From positions 1 through 51,731 of the forward strand of contig NZ_BMJY01000018.1 of the NCBI RefSeq assembly GCF_014643695.1: a stretch of DNA of 51,731 nt. The letters run 5' to 3'. Source of the stretch: Microbacterium album. GTDB lineage: Bacteria; Actinomycetota; Actinomycetes; Actinomycetales; Microbacteriaceae. The notes under the pieces were generated by a model, which made no database searches, had not been told where the DNA came from, and was given only the letters and a program-made list of their open reading frames with translations. A program made the translations under genes and the position numbers. This document shows positions 26,997-35,759 of this stretch, piece by piece; within the stretch, counting starts at the first letter, position 1, and each line of letters starts with the position of its first letter.

Positions 26997-28703
26997 TCAG
27001 CGGCCGCCGAGCTGCACCGACGCGCCCGGGATGGCGTCGAGCAGGCGCTGCGTGTACGCCTCCCGAGGCGATGCGAAGATCTCGTCCACGGTGCCCTGCT
27101 CCACGACGCGCCCTCTCTCCATGACGCACACCATATCGGCCGCGACGCGCACGACCGCGAGATCGTGCGTGATGAAGAGGTACGTCAGACCGAGTTCGGC
27201 CTGCAGCTCCGCCAGCAGCTTCAGGATCTGATCCTGCACCAGCACGTCGAGCGCCGACACCGCCTCATCGAGCACGACGATCGACGGCTTGAGCGCAAGC
27301 GCGCGCGCGATCGCGACGCGCTGGCGCTGCCCGCCCGACAGCTCGTTCGGGTAGCGCCACGCCAGCTCGCGCGGCAGCGACACCTGCTCCAGCAGCTCGA
27401 ACACCCGCTCGCGGCGCGAGTCGCCGTCGCCGACGCCGTGCACGTTCAGCGGCTCCGCGACGAGGTTGCCGATGCTGCGCAGCGGGTCGAGCGAGCCGTA
27501 GGGGTCCTGGAACACCGGCTGCATGCGGCGGCGCAGGGCGAAGACGTCCTTGCGGCTCATGGTCGTCGTGTCGCGCCCGTCGAACAGGATCTGCCCGCTC
27601 GTGACCGTCTCCAGCTGGAGCACCATCTTCGCCACGGTCGACTTGCCCGAGCCGGACTCCCCCACCAGCGCCAGCGTCTTGCCGCGCGGGATGGCGAACG
27701 ACACGTTGTCGACGGCGCGGAACGGCTCGCTGCGGAAGCCGCCCCTGCGGATGCGGTAGTCCTTGACGAGGTCGCGCACCTCGACCACCGGCGGGTGCGC
27801 CTCGAGGACCTCCTCGGCGTGCTCCACGCCGCGCGACTCGACCGAGGCCTGGATGCGCTGCGATGCGAGGCTCGGTGCCGCCGCGACGAGGCGCTGCGTG
27901 TACGGGTGCCGCGGGTCCTCGAGGATGTCACGGCTGGGACCCGCCTCGACGACCTCGCCGCGGCTCATCACGACGATGCGGTCGGCCCGGTCGGCGGCCA
28001 GGCCCAGGTCGTGCGTGATGAACAGCACCGAGGTGCCCTTCTCGCGGGTGAGCGACGCCAGGTGGTCGAGGATGACGCGCTGCACCGTGACGTCGAGCGC
28101 GCTCGTCGGCTCGTCCGCGATCAGCAGCTTCGGGTCGGCGGCCAGGCCGATGCCGATCAGCGCGCGCTGGCGCATGCCGCCGGAGAACTGGTGCGGGAAC
28201 TGGTGCAGGCGCCGCTCGGCGTCCGCCAGGCCGGCCTGCTTTAGCACCTCGATCGCGCGGGCCTCGACCTCCTTGCGTCCGGTCGCCAGGCCGTTGGCCC
28301 GCACGGCCTCCTTCACCTGGAAGCCGATCGACCACACCGGGTTGAGGTTCGACATGGGGTCCTGCGGGACGTAGCCGATGTCGCGGCCCCGGAGCGACTC
28401 CATCTCCCGCCGGCTCGCGGTCGTCAGCTCGACGCCGTCGAGCCGGATGCTGCCGGCCGTGACCTTCCCCGTGCCCGGCAGCAGGTCGATCACGGCGGCC
28501 GCGGTCGTCGACTTGCCCGAGCCGGACTCACCGACGATGGCGACCGTCTCCCCGGGGTAGACGTCGAGGTCGACGCCGTGCAGCACCTCGCGGGCCTTCT
28601 TGCCCGTGCCGAACGAGACCTTCAGGTCGCGGATGCTCAGAAGCGGCTCGGCCATCCCCGTCCCCTCTCTTGCCATGCGGGCGTCGCGTCGGGTCTCGGT
28701 CAT
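26997..28703 (-). CDS. peptide ABC transporter ATP-binding protein, two fused ATPase domains
   Basis: This 568-aa protein carries both ATPases (DppD- and DppF-like) in one chain: each half has Walker A GESGSGKST, a signature (FSGGMRQRA and LSGGQRQRV), Walker B (LLIADEPTSALD and IVVLDEAVSALD) and a His switch. The oligopeptide/dipeptide C-terminal motif HPYTQRLVAA is in the first half; the second half has EAYTQRLLDAIPG. The start at 28703 overlaps the upstream permease stop (ATGA); starts at 28676 or 28655 (better ribosome binding site) are possible. It energises import through the permease pair. Confidence 0.93.
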   Translation of the reverse strand: MTETRRDARMAREGTGMAEPLLSIRDLKVSFGTGKKAREVLHGVDLDVYPGETVAIVGESGSGKSTTAAAVIDLLPGTGKVTAGSIRLDGVELTTASRREMESLRGRDIGYVPQDPMSNLNPVWSIGFQVKEAVRANGLATGRKEVEARAIEVLKQAGLADAERRLHQFPHQFSGGMRQRALIGIGLAADPKLLIADEPTSALDVTVQRVILDHLASLTREKGTSVLFITHDLGLAADRADRIVVMSRGEVVEAGPSRDILEDPRHPYTQRLVAAAPSLASQRIQASVESRGVEHAEEVLEAHPPVVEVRDLVKDYRIRRGGFRSEPFRAVDNVSFAIPRGKTLALVGESGSGKSTVAKMVLQLETVTSGQILFDGRDTTTMSRKDVFALRRRMQPVFQDPYGSLDPLRSIGNLVAEPLNVHGVGDGDSRRERVFELLEQVSLPRELAWRYPNELSGGQRQRVAIARALALKPSIVVLDEAVSALDVLVQDQILKLLAELQAELGLTYLFITHDLAVVRVAADMVCVMERGRVVEQGTVDEIFASPREAYTQRLLDAIPGASVQLGGR

Positions 28704-29632
28704 CGCTGGGCCCTCGCCTTCGGGTCGACGGCGTCGCGCAGGAGCTCGCCGAGGGTGATGAAGGCCAGCACCGCGAGCGTGAGCGCGAGCGACGGCCAGA
28801 ACAGCGCCATGGGAGCCGTGCGCAGCGACGTCTGCGCCTGACTGATGTCGGCGCCCCACGACACGGTGCTGCCGCCGAGTCCGACGCCGAGGAACGACAG
28901 CGTCGACTCGGCGACGATCGCGTGGCCGAGGCTGATCGTCGCGACCACGATGACCGGTGCCATGGCGTTGGGCAGCACGTGTACGAGGAGCGTCTTGAAG
29001 CGCGACATCCCCAGCGCGATCGAGGCCATGACGTAGTCCGACTGCTTCACGCGCAGCACCTCGGCGCGCACGATGCGCGCCGTGGACGCCCAGGAGAAGC
29101 CGCCGATCGCGAGCGCGAGCACGAGCTCGTTGCGGTGATCCGACAGCACCGACATCACGACGATCGCCGCGACGATGTAGGGGATCGTGAAGAAGATGTC
29201 GCCGATGCGCGACAGCAGCGAGTCGAGGAAGCCGCCGTAGAACGCCGCGAGCGCGCCCATCACGACGCCGATCGAGGTGCCGATGAGCGTCGCGAGCAGG
29301 CCGACGACGATCGACGTGCGCGTGCCCCACACCACGCGCGACCAGATGTCGCAGCCCTGGCGGGTGAACCCGAGCGGGTGCCCCGGCGCGGGGCCGGCGT
29401 TGCTGTTGCCGAGCTGACACACGCCGCCGGCGGGCGGGACCTGCGTGAACAGCGACGGCCATGCCGCCATGACGACGACCAGGGCGGCGACGACGACGGA
29501 GATCCAGAAGAGCGGGCGCCGGCGCAGGTCGCGCCAGGCGTCCAGCCACAGGTTGCTCTTCTTCTCGTCGACGTGCACCGCGTCGACGACGACCGTCGAC
29601 GCGGGGGCGACGAAGCGCGTGTTACTTGACAT
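28700..29632 (-). CDS. peptide ABC transporter permease, DppC/OppC type
   Basis: This 310-aa permease has an N-terminal cytoplasmic stretch, one helix (residues 35-55), a periplasmic loop with a possible disulfide (VCQLGNSN, GCDIWSR), then a five-helix core with the EAA motif (region SIALGMSRFKTLLVHVLPNAMAPV). It is the usual second permease of peptide importers. It overlaps the upstream permease by 11 bp and the ATPase by 4 bp. The substrate (di- or oligopeptides) is inferred from the family. Confidence 0.93.
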   Translation of the reverse strand: MSSNTRFVAPASTVVVDAVHVDEKKSNLWLDAWRDLRRRPLFWISVVVAALVVVMAAWPSLFTQVPPAGGVCQLGNSNAGPAPGHPLGFTRQGCDIWSRVVWGTRTSIVVGLLATLIGTSIGVVMGALAAFYGGFLDSLLSRIGDIFFTIPYIVAAIVVMSVLSDHRNELVLALAIGGFSWASTARIVRAEVLRVKQSDYVMASIALGMSRFKTLLVHVLPNAMAPVIVVATISLGHAIVAESTLSFLGVGLGGSTVSWGADISQAQTSLRTAPMALFWPSLALTLAVLAFITLGELLRDAVDPKARAQR

Positions 29633-30551
29633 AGCGGATCCTCGGGTCGAGCAGACCGTACAGCAGGTCCACGATGAGGTTGATGAGCACGTAGATCACC
29701 ACGAAGATCGTCACGAAGGACACGACCGTCGGGTTCTCGCCGCGCGAGATCGCGTGGTACAGCACGTTGCCGACGCCGGGGACGTTGAAGATGGCCTCCG
29801 TGACGGTGGCCCCGACCATCAGGATGCCGAACTGCGTCGCGACGTCCGTGACCATGGGGATCATGGAGTTGCGCAGCACGTGGACGGGGATGACGCGGCG
29901 GCGCGAGAGGCCCTTGCTGTATGCGGTGCGGACCCAGTCCTGACCCAGCGTCTCGATCGTCGACGAGCGCGTGAGCCGCATGCTCGTGGCGTAGATGCTG
30001 AGGGCGAGCACGATGGCGGGCAGCCACAGGTCGCCCCAGTCGTTGTTGCCGCCGACCGTGGGGCTGAACCAGCCCAGCTGCACGCCGAGCACGAACTGCG
30101 CGACGAAGGCGACGACGAAGACGGGCACCGCCACGAAGATCAGCGCGATCACGAGCATCACGTGGTCGTACCACGTGCCCTTCGCGAGGGCCGAGGTCAG
30201 GCCGACGAAGATCGCGATCACGAACGCGATCGCGACGGCCATCACGGCGAGGCGCAGGGTGACGGGGAACGCCCGGGCGAGGGTGTCGATGACCGGACGA
30301 CCGTTGAAGCCGACGCCGAAGTCGAGACGGAAGACGCCACCGATGTAGTTCAGGTACTGCACGATGAAGGGCTGGTCGAGCAGGTACTGCGCGCGCAGCC
30401 GCGCCAGCACGGCCTCGGGCGGCTGCCTGTCGCCGAACAGCGCGGCGATGGGGTCGCCGGGCATGGCGAACACCAGGAAGTAGATCAGCAGGGTGGTTCC
30501 GAGGAACACGGGGATCACCTGCAGGATCCGTTTGAGGATGTAGACGGCCAC
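29622..30551 (-). CDS. peptide ABC transporter permease, DppB/OppB type
   Basis: This 309-aa permease begins VAVYILKRILQVIPVFLGTT, typical of DppB, with six helices and the EAA loop (KGLSRRRVIPVHVLRNSMIPM). It forms the membrane channel with the following permease. The start is GTG with a purine-rich GGGAGG about 6-7 nt upstream. Between this gene and the binding-protein gene lies a strong hairpin (30709-30744), and the transcript probably begins upstream of the binding-protein gene. Confidence 0.93.
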   Translation of the reverse strand: MAVYILKRILQVIPVFLGTTLLIYFLVFAMPGDPIAALFGDRQPPEAVLARLRAQYLLDQPFIVQYLNYIGGVFRLDFGVGFNGRPVIDTLARAFPVTLRLAVMAVAIAFVIAIFVGLTSALAKGTWYDHVMLVIALIFVAVPVFVVAFVAQFVLGVQLGWFSPTVGGNNDWGDLWLPAIVLALSIYATSMRLTRSSTIETLGQDWVRTAYSKGLSRRRVIPVHVLRNSMIPMVTDVATQFGILMVGATVTEAIFNVPGVGNVLYHAISRGENPTVVSFVTIFVVIYVLINLIVDLLYGLLDPRIRYVK

Positions 30552-30708
30552 CCTCCGCCTCCCTTCCGGGGACTTGGTTCATGAGCTGCGCGGCGCCGCG
30601 CAGGAGGCTCGTCGGCTGCGCGAGCGGGGAAGAGGCGCGATCAGATGCGCCGGAGCCGCACACATCTTTCCTCTCCTCTGCTGGGAGAACGGTGTGCCGA
30701 CCAGCACG

Positions 30709-30744
30709 GTGCGAGGCGGTGGCGCGAACGCCACCGCCTCGCAC
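30709..30744 (-). promoter_or_regulatory. 16-bp perfect hairpin between binding protein and permease genes
   Basis: GTGCGAGGCGGTGGCG and its exact complement (30709-30724 with 30729-30744) enclose a 4-nt loop (TTCG on the transcribed strand). It lies 19 bp after the binding-protein stop within a 211-bp gap and has no U-run. It probably protects the 3' end of the binding-protein mRNA or partly terminates, giving more binding protein than permease. Confidence 0.75.
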
Positions 30745-30762
30745 GGTGTCACTCAGACCTCT

Positions 30763-32427
30763 TTACTCGGCCTTGGTGATGTCGTGGTAGAGCGGCACCG
30801 AGTTCCAGCCGAACTCGACGTTGTCGACACCCTGCGCCCAGCCGCCGGCCACGTTCGAGTAGAACAGCGGCAGTGCCGGCAGGTCGCGGAGGAGGACCTC
30901 CTGGGCCTGCTGGAAGTAGCCGTTGGCCTCGTCCGGGTCGGTCGACGTGATGCCCTGCTGCAGCAGGCCGTCGAACTCGGCGCTCGAGTAGTCACCGTCG
31001 TTCGAGCCGGCGTTGGTCGCGTAGAGCGGGCCCAGGAAGTTGTACAGGCCCGGGTAGTCGGCCTGCCAGCCGGTACGGAACGCCGACGTCATGGAGCGCG
31101 CGCCCACGTCGCCGCGGAGCTCGGCGAACGTCGCGTAGGGCATGCCCTCCGCGTCGATGCCCAGCGCGCCGTTGATGGAGTTGACGACCGCGGTCACCCA
31201 GGCCTCGTGGCCACCGTCGGCGTTGTAGGCGATGCCGAACGTGCCCTCCCACGGGCTGATCGCGTCGGCCTCGGCCCACAGCTCGGCCGCACGCTCGGGG
31301 TTGTACTCGAGCACCTCCGAGCCCTCGAGCGAGTCGCTCCAGCCGTCGATGACCGGCGACGTGAAGTCACTGGCGGGCGTGCGGGTGCCGAGGAAGATGA
31401 CCTCCGCGATCTCCTCGCGGTTGATCGCCATCGAGATCGCCTGGCGGCGCAGCGTGCCCTCCTCGCCCTCGAAGTGCGGGAGGTACTCGGGGATCGTGAT
31501 CGACTGGAAGATCGCCGCGGGCTGGTTGACGAAGTTGCCGTCCAGCTCCTGCTCGGCGACCTCGAGCGAGGAGTCCGGGATCGCGTCGAGCACGTCCAGG
31601 TTGCCCGCGAGCAGGTCAGCGTACGCCGCATCCTGCGACGCGTAGAACTCGATCGTGAGCCCGCCGTTCTGCGGTGCGCGCGGCCCGTCGTACTCCGGGT
31701 TCGCGACCAGCTCGATGCGCACCTCGTGCTCCCACGCGTCCTCGCTCGCGAGCATGTAGGGGCCGTTGCCGACGGGGCTCTCGCCGAACGCCTCCGGGTC
31801 CTCGAACGCGATGTCGGGGAGCGGGTAGTAGGCCGAGTAGCCCAGGCGCTGCGCGAAGTCCGAAGCCGGCTTGTTGAGCGTGATCGTGAACGTGTAGTCG
31901 TCGATCTGCTCGAGCCCGGTCAGGTCGCCGTCGGCACCGTAGATGTCGTCGTCGGGGTCGTTCGGGTCACCCGGGTCGTTGATGAAGCCCTCGATGTCCT
32001 CGAAGAAGTACGCGTTGTAGTGACCGTTGTCGATCTGCGCGCCGTAGTTCCACGCCTTGATGAAGTTGTCGGCCGTGACCTCTTCGCCGTCGGTGAAGGT
32101 CAGGCCCTCGCGGAGCTTGACGGTCAGCTGGGTCGGCGAGTCGACCGTGATCTCCTCGGCGACCTCGTTGACGACGGCGCCGTCGGCCTCGTACGAGATG
32201 AGGCCGGCGAAGATCGCGTCGAGGATCTTCCCGCCGCCGACCTCGTTGGTCATGGTCGGCCAGAGCGGGTTCTCCGGCTCCGAGCCGTTGGTGGTGATGA
32301 TGGCGTCCGCCGACCCGTCGGCAGTGTCGTTGCCGGTGCCGCCGCCGTTGCTCGCGCAGCCGGCGAGCGCGAGCGCGCTGACACCGAGCAGCGCGACGCC
32401 CGACAGGGCGATCTTGTTGCGCTTCAC
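30763..32427 (-). CDS. peptide ABC transporter substrate-binding lipoprotein (SBP_bac_5)
   Basis: A lipoprotein signal (KRNKIALSGVALLGVSALAL then AGC lipobox) anchors this 554-aa extracellular binding protein. Family 5 features include TNEVGGGKILDAIFAGL, FIKAWNYGAQI near 125, NGPYML and ERAAELW. Acidic inserts (NDPGDPNDPDDDIYG) suggest calcium or surface loops. The GTG at 32427 is fixed by AGGAGG five nt upstream. The genes order is binding protein, DppB, DppC, fused ATPase, which fits a di-/oligopeptide importer; the ligand is not deducible. Confidence 0.95.
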   Translation of the reverse strand: MKRNKIALSGVALLGVSALALAGCASNGGGTGNDTADGSADAIITTNGSEPENPLWPTMTNEVGGGKILDAIFAGLISYEADGAVVNEVAEEITVDSPTQLTVKLREGLTFTDGEEVTADNFIKAWNYGAQIDNGHYNAYFFEDIEGFINDPGDPNDPDDDIYGADGDLTGLEQIDDYTFTITLNKPASDFAQRLGYSAYYPLPDIAFEDPEAFGESPVGNGPYMLASEDAWEHEVRIELVANPEYDGPRAPQNGGLTIEFYASQDAAYADLLAGNLDVLDAIPDSSLEVAEQELDGNFVNQPAAIFQSITIPEYLPHFEGEEGTLRRQAISMAINREEIAEVIFLGTRTPASDFTSPVIDGWSDSLEGSEVLEYNPERAAELWAEADAISPWEGTFGIAYNADGGHEAWVTAVVNSINGALGIDAEGMPYATFAELRGDVGARSMTSAFRTGWQADYPGLYNFLGPLYATNAGSNDGDYSSAEFDGLLQQGITSTDPDEANGYFQQAQEVLLRDLPALPLFYSNVAGGWAQGVDNVEFGWNSVPLYHDITKAE

Positions 32428-32655
32428 AGGTTCCTCCTGGAGAAGGGATGGGAAATGGTCCGCGACACAGGGGGCCGCGAACGATAGCGACGACTCTAAG
32501 CCGCTGTGCGGACTGCCCCAAACTCGGCGTTGAACCGTTACATACCTTTTACCCAGTTCCTGAGAGGTTGCGCACTTTGCCCCCACCACTCGGGATATCA
32601 GGTATATTGCGCGGCTGCGCGCGCGGGGAAACCACCTCTCCTGTGTCAATCTGAC
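32428..32655. promoter_or_regulatory. divergent intergenic region, AT-richer
   Basis: This gap of about 228 bp holds the promoters of the peptide importer (leftward) and the CPBP protein (rightward). It is AT-richer than its neighbours. TATATT at 32603-32608 is a candidate -10 for the rightward gene, and TATGTA on the minus strand near 32540 a candidate for the importer. No gene is visible. Confidence 0.4.
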
Positions 32656-33444
32656 GTGGTGACCGCCCCCGATCCCTTCCCCCGACCGGCGCCGCGGACG
32701 TCGCGGACGCGGCTGCGCGTGGAGATCCTGATCGTGCTCGCCCTGACGCTCGGGCAATCTGCGCTCTACTCCGTCCTGACGCTCGTGCGCCGGCTCCTCG
32801 ACCCCCGCCCGCTCTCCGAGCAGTCGGCTCAGCTCAACCGCCCGCTCGACTCCGCCGCCGTCTGGGACGCGGTGTACCGCGTGCTCGACGTCGCATTCGA
32901 CCTCGCTCTCGTCGCGCTGGTGGTCTACCTGCTCTGGGAGCCCGGCCGCAACGCGCTGCGCCGGCTCGGGCTCGACTTCTCGCGGGCCGGGCGCGACGCG
33001 CTGGGCGGGCTCGCTCTCGTGGCGGTCATCGGCATCCCCGGTCTCGCGCTGTACGCGGCCGGGCGCGCGGCCGGCATCACGGTGTCGGTCGTGGCATCGC
33101 CCCTGGACGCCGCCTGGTGGACGATCCCCCTGCTGGTGCTCTCCGCGGTGCGGGCGGGCCTCATCGAGGAGGTCATCGTCGTGGGCTACCTGGCGGACCG
33201 CCTCTCGCGCCTCGGATGGGGATCGTGGTCGACCATCGTCTCGACCTCGCTGCTGCGCGGCGCGTACCACGCCTACCAGGGCTTCGGCGCCATCGTGGGC
33301 AACATCGCGATGGGCATCGTGTTCGGCTGGTGCTACCGCCGATGGGGCCGCCTCATGCCACTGGTGATCGCCCACACGGCGATCGACGTCATCGCGTTCG
33401 TGGGTTATCCCCTCGCGGTGATGCTGTGGCCCGGCCTCTTCTGA
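32656..33444 (+). CDS. CPBP-family intramembrane protease-like protein
   Basis: This 262-aa protein has about seven helices and the CPBP (CAAX protease/bacteriocin-processing) motifs: EEVIVVGYL (motif 1, with the usual Arg of EExxxR replaced), LLRGAYHAYQG (motif 2, His), GWCYRRWGRLMP and IAHTAIDV (His, motif 3). The EE and both His are present, so a metal site is plausible; the proteolytic role is inferred. Start at GTG 32656 (or the next GTG, 32659), with no ribosome binding site seen. The gene is convergent with the thiamine operon. Confidence 0.85.
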   Translation: MVTAPDPFPRPAPRTSRTRLRVEILIVLALTLGQSALYSVLTLVRRLLDPRPLSEQSAQLNRPLDSAAVWDAVYRVLDVAFDLALVALVVYLLWEPGRNALRRLGLDFSRAGRDALGGLALVAVIGIPGLALYAAGRAAGITVSVVASPLDAAWWTIPLLVLSAVRAGLIEEVIVVGYLADRLSRLGWGSWSTIVSTSLLRGAYHAYQGFGAIVGNIAMGIVFGWCYRRWGRLMPLVIAHTAIDVIAFVGYPLAVMLWPGLF

Positions 33445-33579
33445 GGCGCACCGCGGCGCGCCATCGGTGCGCACGAGAACACGCCGCGGTCGATGACCTC
33501 CCGCACCGCCCGGTGCTCGGCGAGGTCGGCATGTAGCGCACGTCGGGAGAACCCGGCGGGCCAGGGCCTCCGCCGCCGG
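33445..33579 (-). other. intergenic stretch with a possible short coding remnant
   Basis: No complete gene. On the minus strand at about 33460-33530 a short frame reads ADLAEHRAVREVIDRG with strongly GC-rich third positions, as if it were the broken end of a coding sequence. No start, stop or family could be assigned. Otherwise the gap separates the convergent CPBP and thiD genes. Confidence 0.25.
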
Positions 33580-35070
33580 TCACGGCGTCGTCGCGCCGGT
33601 CTGCGCGAAGAACGCCAGCTCGTGCCGACAGGACGTCTCGAACGCGGCGCGCATCCGGGCGACGCGATCGTCCGAGGCCGCACGCGCCGCGCGCCGGGTC
33701 CACGCGATGGCCTCCGCCGTCGCCGACGCGAAGCCCGGATCGCCGTAGGCGTCGAGCCACTCCGCGTACGGGTGTCCCTCGCGGGACACGGACGCCAGGC
33801 GCGCGCCGAGGTCCTGGTACAGCCAGAAGCACGGCAGCAGCGCGGCGACGAGCACGGCGTGGTCGCCCGCTTGCGCTGCGCGCTCCAGGTGGGCGAGGTA
33901 GGCGGCCGTCTCGGCCGAGGGGGCCGCCGCGTGCGGGGACGAACCGTCGTCGGCCCCGCCCGGCGCGAGATAGGAACGGTGCAGCGCGAGCTCCTCCGTG
34001 ACGCACCGACGCGCCGCCTCGGCCCAGAAGGCGCTCTCCGCGGAATCCGGCGCGAGTTCCGACGCCCGCTCGAGCAGCCTCGCGTAGGCGCCGAGATACA
34101 GCGCGTCCTGCTCGAGGTACGCGGCGAATCGAGCGGGGTCGAGCGAGCCGTCGGCGAGCTGGCGGACGAACCAGACCTCGTCGAGCTCGCGCCGCAGCGC
34201 GGCGATGTCCTCCCACCAGGCGTCCGGCTCCGCGGACCGGCGCGGCGGACGTTCGCCCGACCAGAGTGCGTGGGCGTGGTGGAGCGGCCCGTGCCCGCCG
34301 GGGCGCCCGACGTCCAGAGCATCCGCCGCCTCGATCGCGCGGCGCACCCAGGCACGCGCCAGGCGGGTCGCCCAGGGCCAATCGCGCTCCCGGGCATAGA
34401 GCGTCGCGAGCGCGGAGGACAGCGAGCAGCCGGTGCCGTGGGTGCTCGTGGTCGGGATGCGCTCGTCGTCGAACGTCGCGATCGGGCCGTCGGGGCCCAC
34501 GAGCGCGTCGGGGCAGCGGGGACCGTCGAGGTGCCCGCCCTTGGCGAGCACGAGCACGTCGTGCCGGGCCGCGAGCCCTCGCACCTGCCGAAGCGCGACG
34601 CCCCAGTCGCGCGCCACGGGCTCGTCCACGAGCGCGGCGAGCTCGGGGAGATTGGGGGTCACGACGTCGGCCCGCGCGATCAGCCCGTGCAGCGCGCGCT
34701 CCGCCTCCGGGTCGAGCAGCCGGTCGCCGCTCGTGGCGACCATGACCGGGTCGAGCACGACGGGAGGGCGCTCGGGCAGTGCGTCGAGCCAGGCGGACAC
34801 CGTGTCGATCGCGGCGGCCGTGCCGAGCATCCCGATCTTCACGGCGTCGATCCGCACGTCGGAGGCGAGCGTGTCGAGCTGCTGCCGCAGGAAGCCCGTC
34901 GGCGGCGCGTGGACGGCGCTGACGCCCTGGGTGCTCTGGGCCGTGAGGGCCGTGAGGGCCGCCATGCCGTATCCGCCGCACGCCATGATCGACTTGATGT
35001 CCGCCTGCACGCCGGCCCCGCCCGACGGGTCGGATCCGGCGACGGCGAGGACGTGGGGAATGCCGCTCAC
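33580..35070 (-). CDS. thiD: ThiD-TenA fusion: HMP(-P) kinase and thiaminase II domains
   Basis: The N-terminal half (about 1-260) is hydroxymethylpyrimidine(-phosphate) kinase: AGSDPSGGAGVQADIKS, VLDPVMVATSGDRLL and the catalytic THGTGCSLSSALA. The C-terminal half (about 280-496) is a TenA-type thiaminase II: LEQDALYLGAYARLL, EELALHRSYL (Glu) and LLPCFWLYQDLG (Cys), which salvages pyrimidine from degraded thiamine. Such fusions are common in actinobacteria. The GTG at 35070 overlaps the thiE stop (GTGA). It is the last gene of thiM-thiE-thiD/tenA. Confidence 0.93.
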   Translation of the reverse strand: MSGIPHVLAVAGSDPSGGAGVQADIKSIMACGGYGMAALTALTAQSTQGVSAVHAPPTGFLRQQLDTLASDVRIDAVKIGMLGTAAAIDTVSAWLDALPERPPVVLDPVMVATSGDRLLDPEAERALHGLIARADVVTPNLPELAALVDEPVARDWGVALRQVRGLAARHDVLVLAKGGHLDGPRCPDALVGPDGPIATFDDERIPTTSTHGTGCSLSSALATLYARERDWPWATRLARAWVRRAIEAADALDVGRPGGHGPLHHAHALWSGERPPRRSAEPDAWWEDIAALRRELDEVWFVRQLADGSLDPARFAAYLEQDALYLGAYARLLERASELAPDSAESAFWAEAARRCVTEELALHRSYLAPGGADDGSSPHAAAPSAETAAYLAHLERAAQAGDHAVLVAALLPCFWLYQDLGARLASVSREGHPYAEWLDAYGDPGFASATAEAIAWTRRAARAASDDRVARMRAAFETSCRHELAFFAQTGATTP

Positions 35071-35759
35071 GACCGCACCCTCCCCTCCGCGGGGGCCACG
35101 GGCGCCGCGTCCTCCCATTCCCGCCGCAGTGCGGCCGCCGCGGCTCGCGGATCCGGGCTCGCGCACACGGCGCGCACCACGGCGAGGCCCGCGGCTCCGG
35201 CCGCGCGGGCGGCCGCGGCGTCCCCCGGGCCGACTCCTCCGATCGCCACGCACGGGAACTCGGCGGCGAGAGCGACGAACGCCGCGAAGCCGTCCCATCC
35301 GAGCGGATCGGGGTGGTCCTTCTTCGTGGGGGTCGCCCGGATCGCGCCGACGCCGAGGTAGTCGACCGTGCCCGCCGGCAGACGCCGCAGCGCCGCGAGC
35401 TCGGACGCCCGGCTCGCGCTGAGCCCCACGACGGCGTCCGGCCCGACGAGCCGCCGCACGCGCTCCGCCGGCAGATCGCTCTGCCCCACGTGCACGCCGT
35501 CGACCGGGAGCCCGTCGGCACGGGCGGCGAGGTAGACGTCGACGCGGTCGTTGACCAGCAGCGTGGCGCGTCCGGCGATACGCCGCGCGCAGTCCGCGAC
35601 CGCCTCGAGAAGCTCCGCGGCCGACAGGTCCTTTCCGCGCACCTGCACGACGGTCGCGCCGCCCTCCACCGCCGCGGCGGCCAGCTCGGCGACCGAGCGT
35701 CCGTGGATGCTCGCGGCGTCAGCGACGAGATAGGTGGCGAGGTCTGCCGCGGCGATCAT
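35067..35759 (-). CDS. thiE: thiamine phosphate synthase
   Basis: ThiE couples HMP-PP with thiazole phosphate to give thiamine phosphate. This 230-aa TIM-barrel protein has GATVVQVRGKD, LLVNDRVDVYLAARADGVHVGQSD-like (split: LLVNDRVDVY, DGVHVGQSDLP), GLSASRASEL and GVGAIRATPTKKDHPD, where ATPTK is the diphosphate-binding loop. The end extends into an alanine-rich helix. The start overlaps the thiM stop (TGATG). Confidence 0.93.
   Translation of the reverse strand: MIAAADLATYLVADAASIHGRSVAELAAAAVEGGATVVQVRGKDLSAAELLEAVADCARRIAGRATLLVNDRVDVYLAARADGLPVDGVHVGQSDLPAERVRRLVGPDAVVGLSASRASELAALRRLPAGTVDYLGVGAIRATPTKKDHPDPLGWDGFAAFVALAAEFPCVAIGGVGPGDAAAARAAGAAGLAVVRAVCASPDPRAAAAALRREWEDAAPVAPAEGRVRS

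Noticed and set aside
33389..35521. 710-codon minus-strand frame across thiD/tenA
   Set aside because: Shadow frame; the ThiD-TenA domains are in another frame with full motifs.
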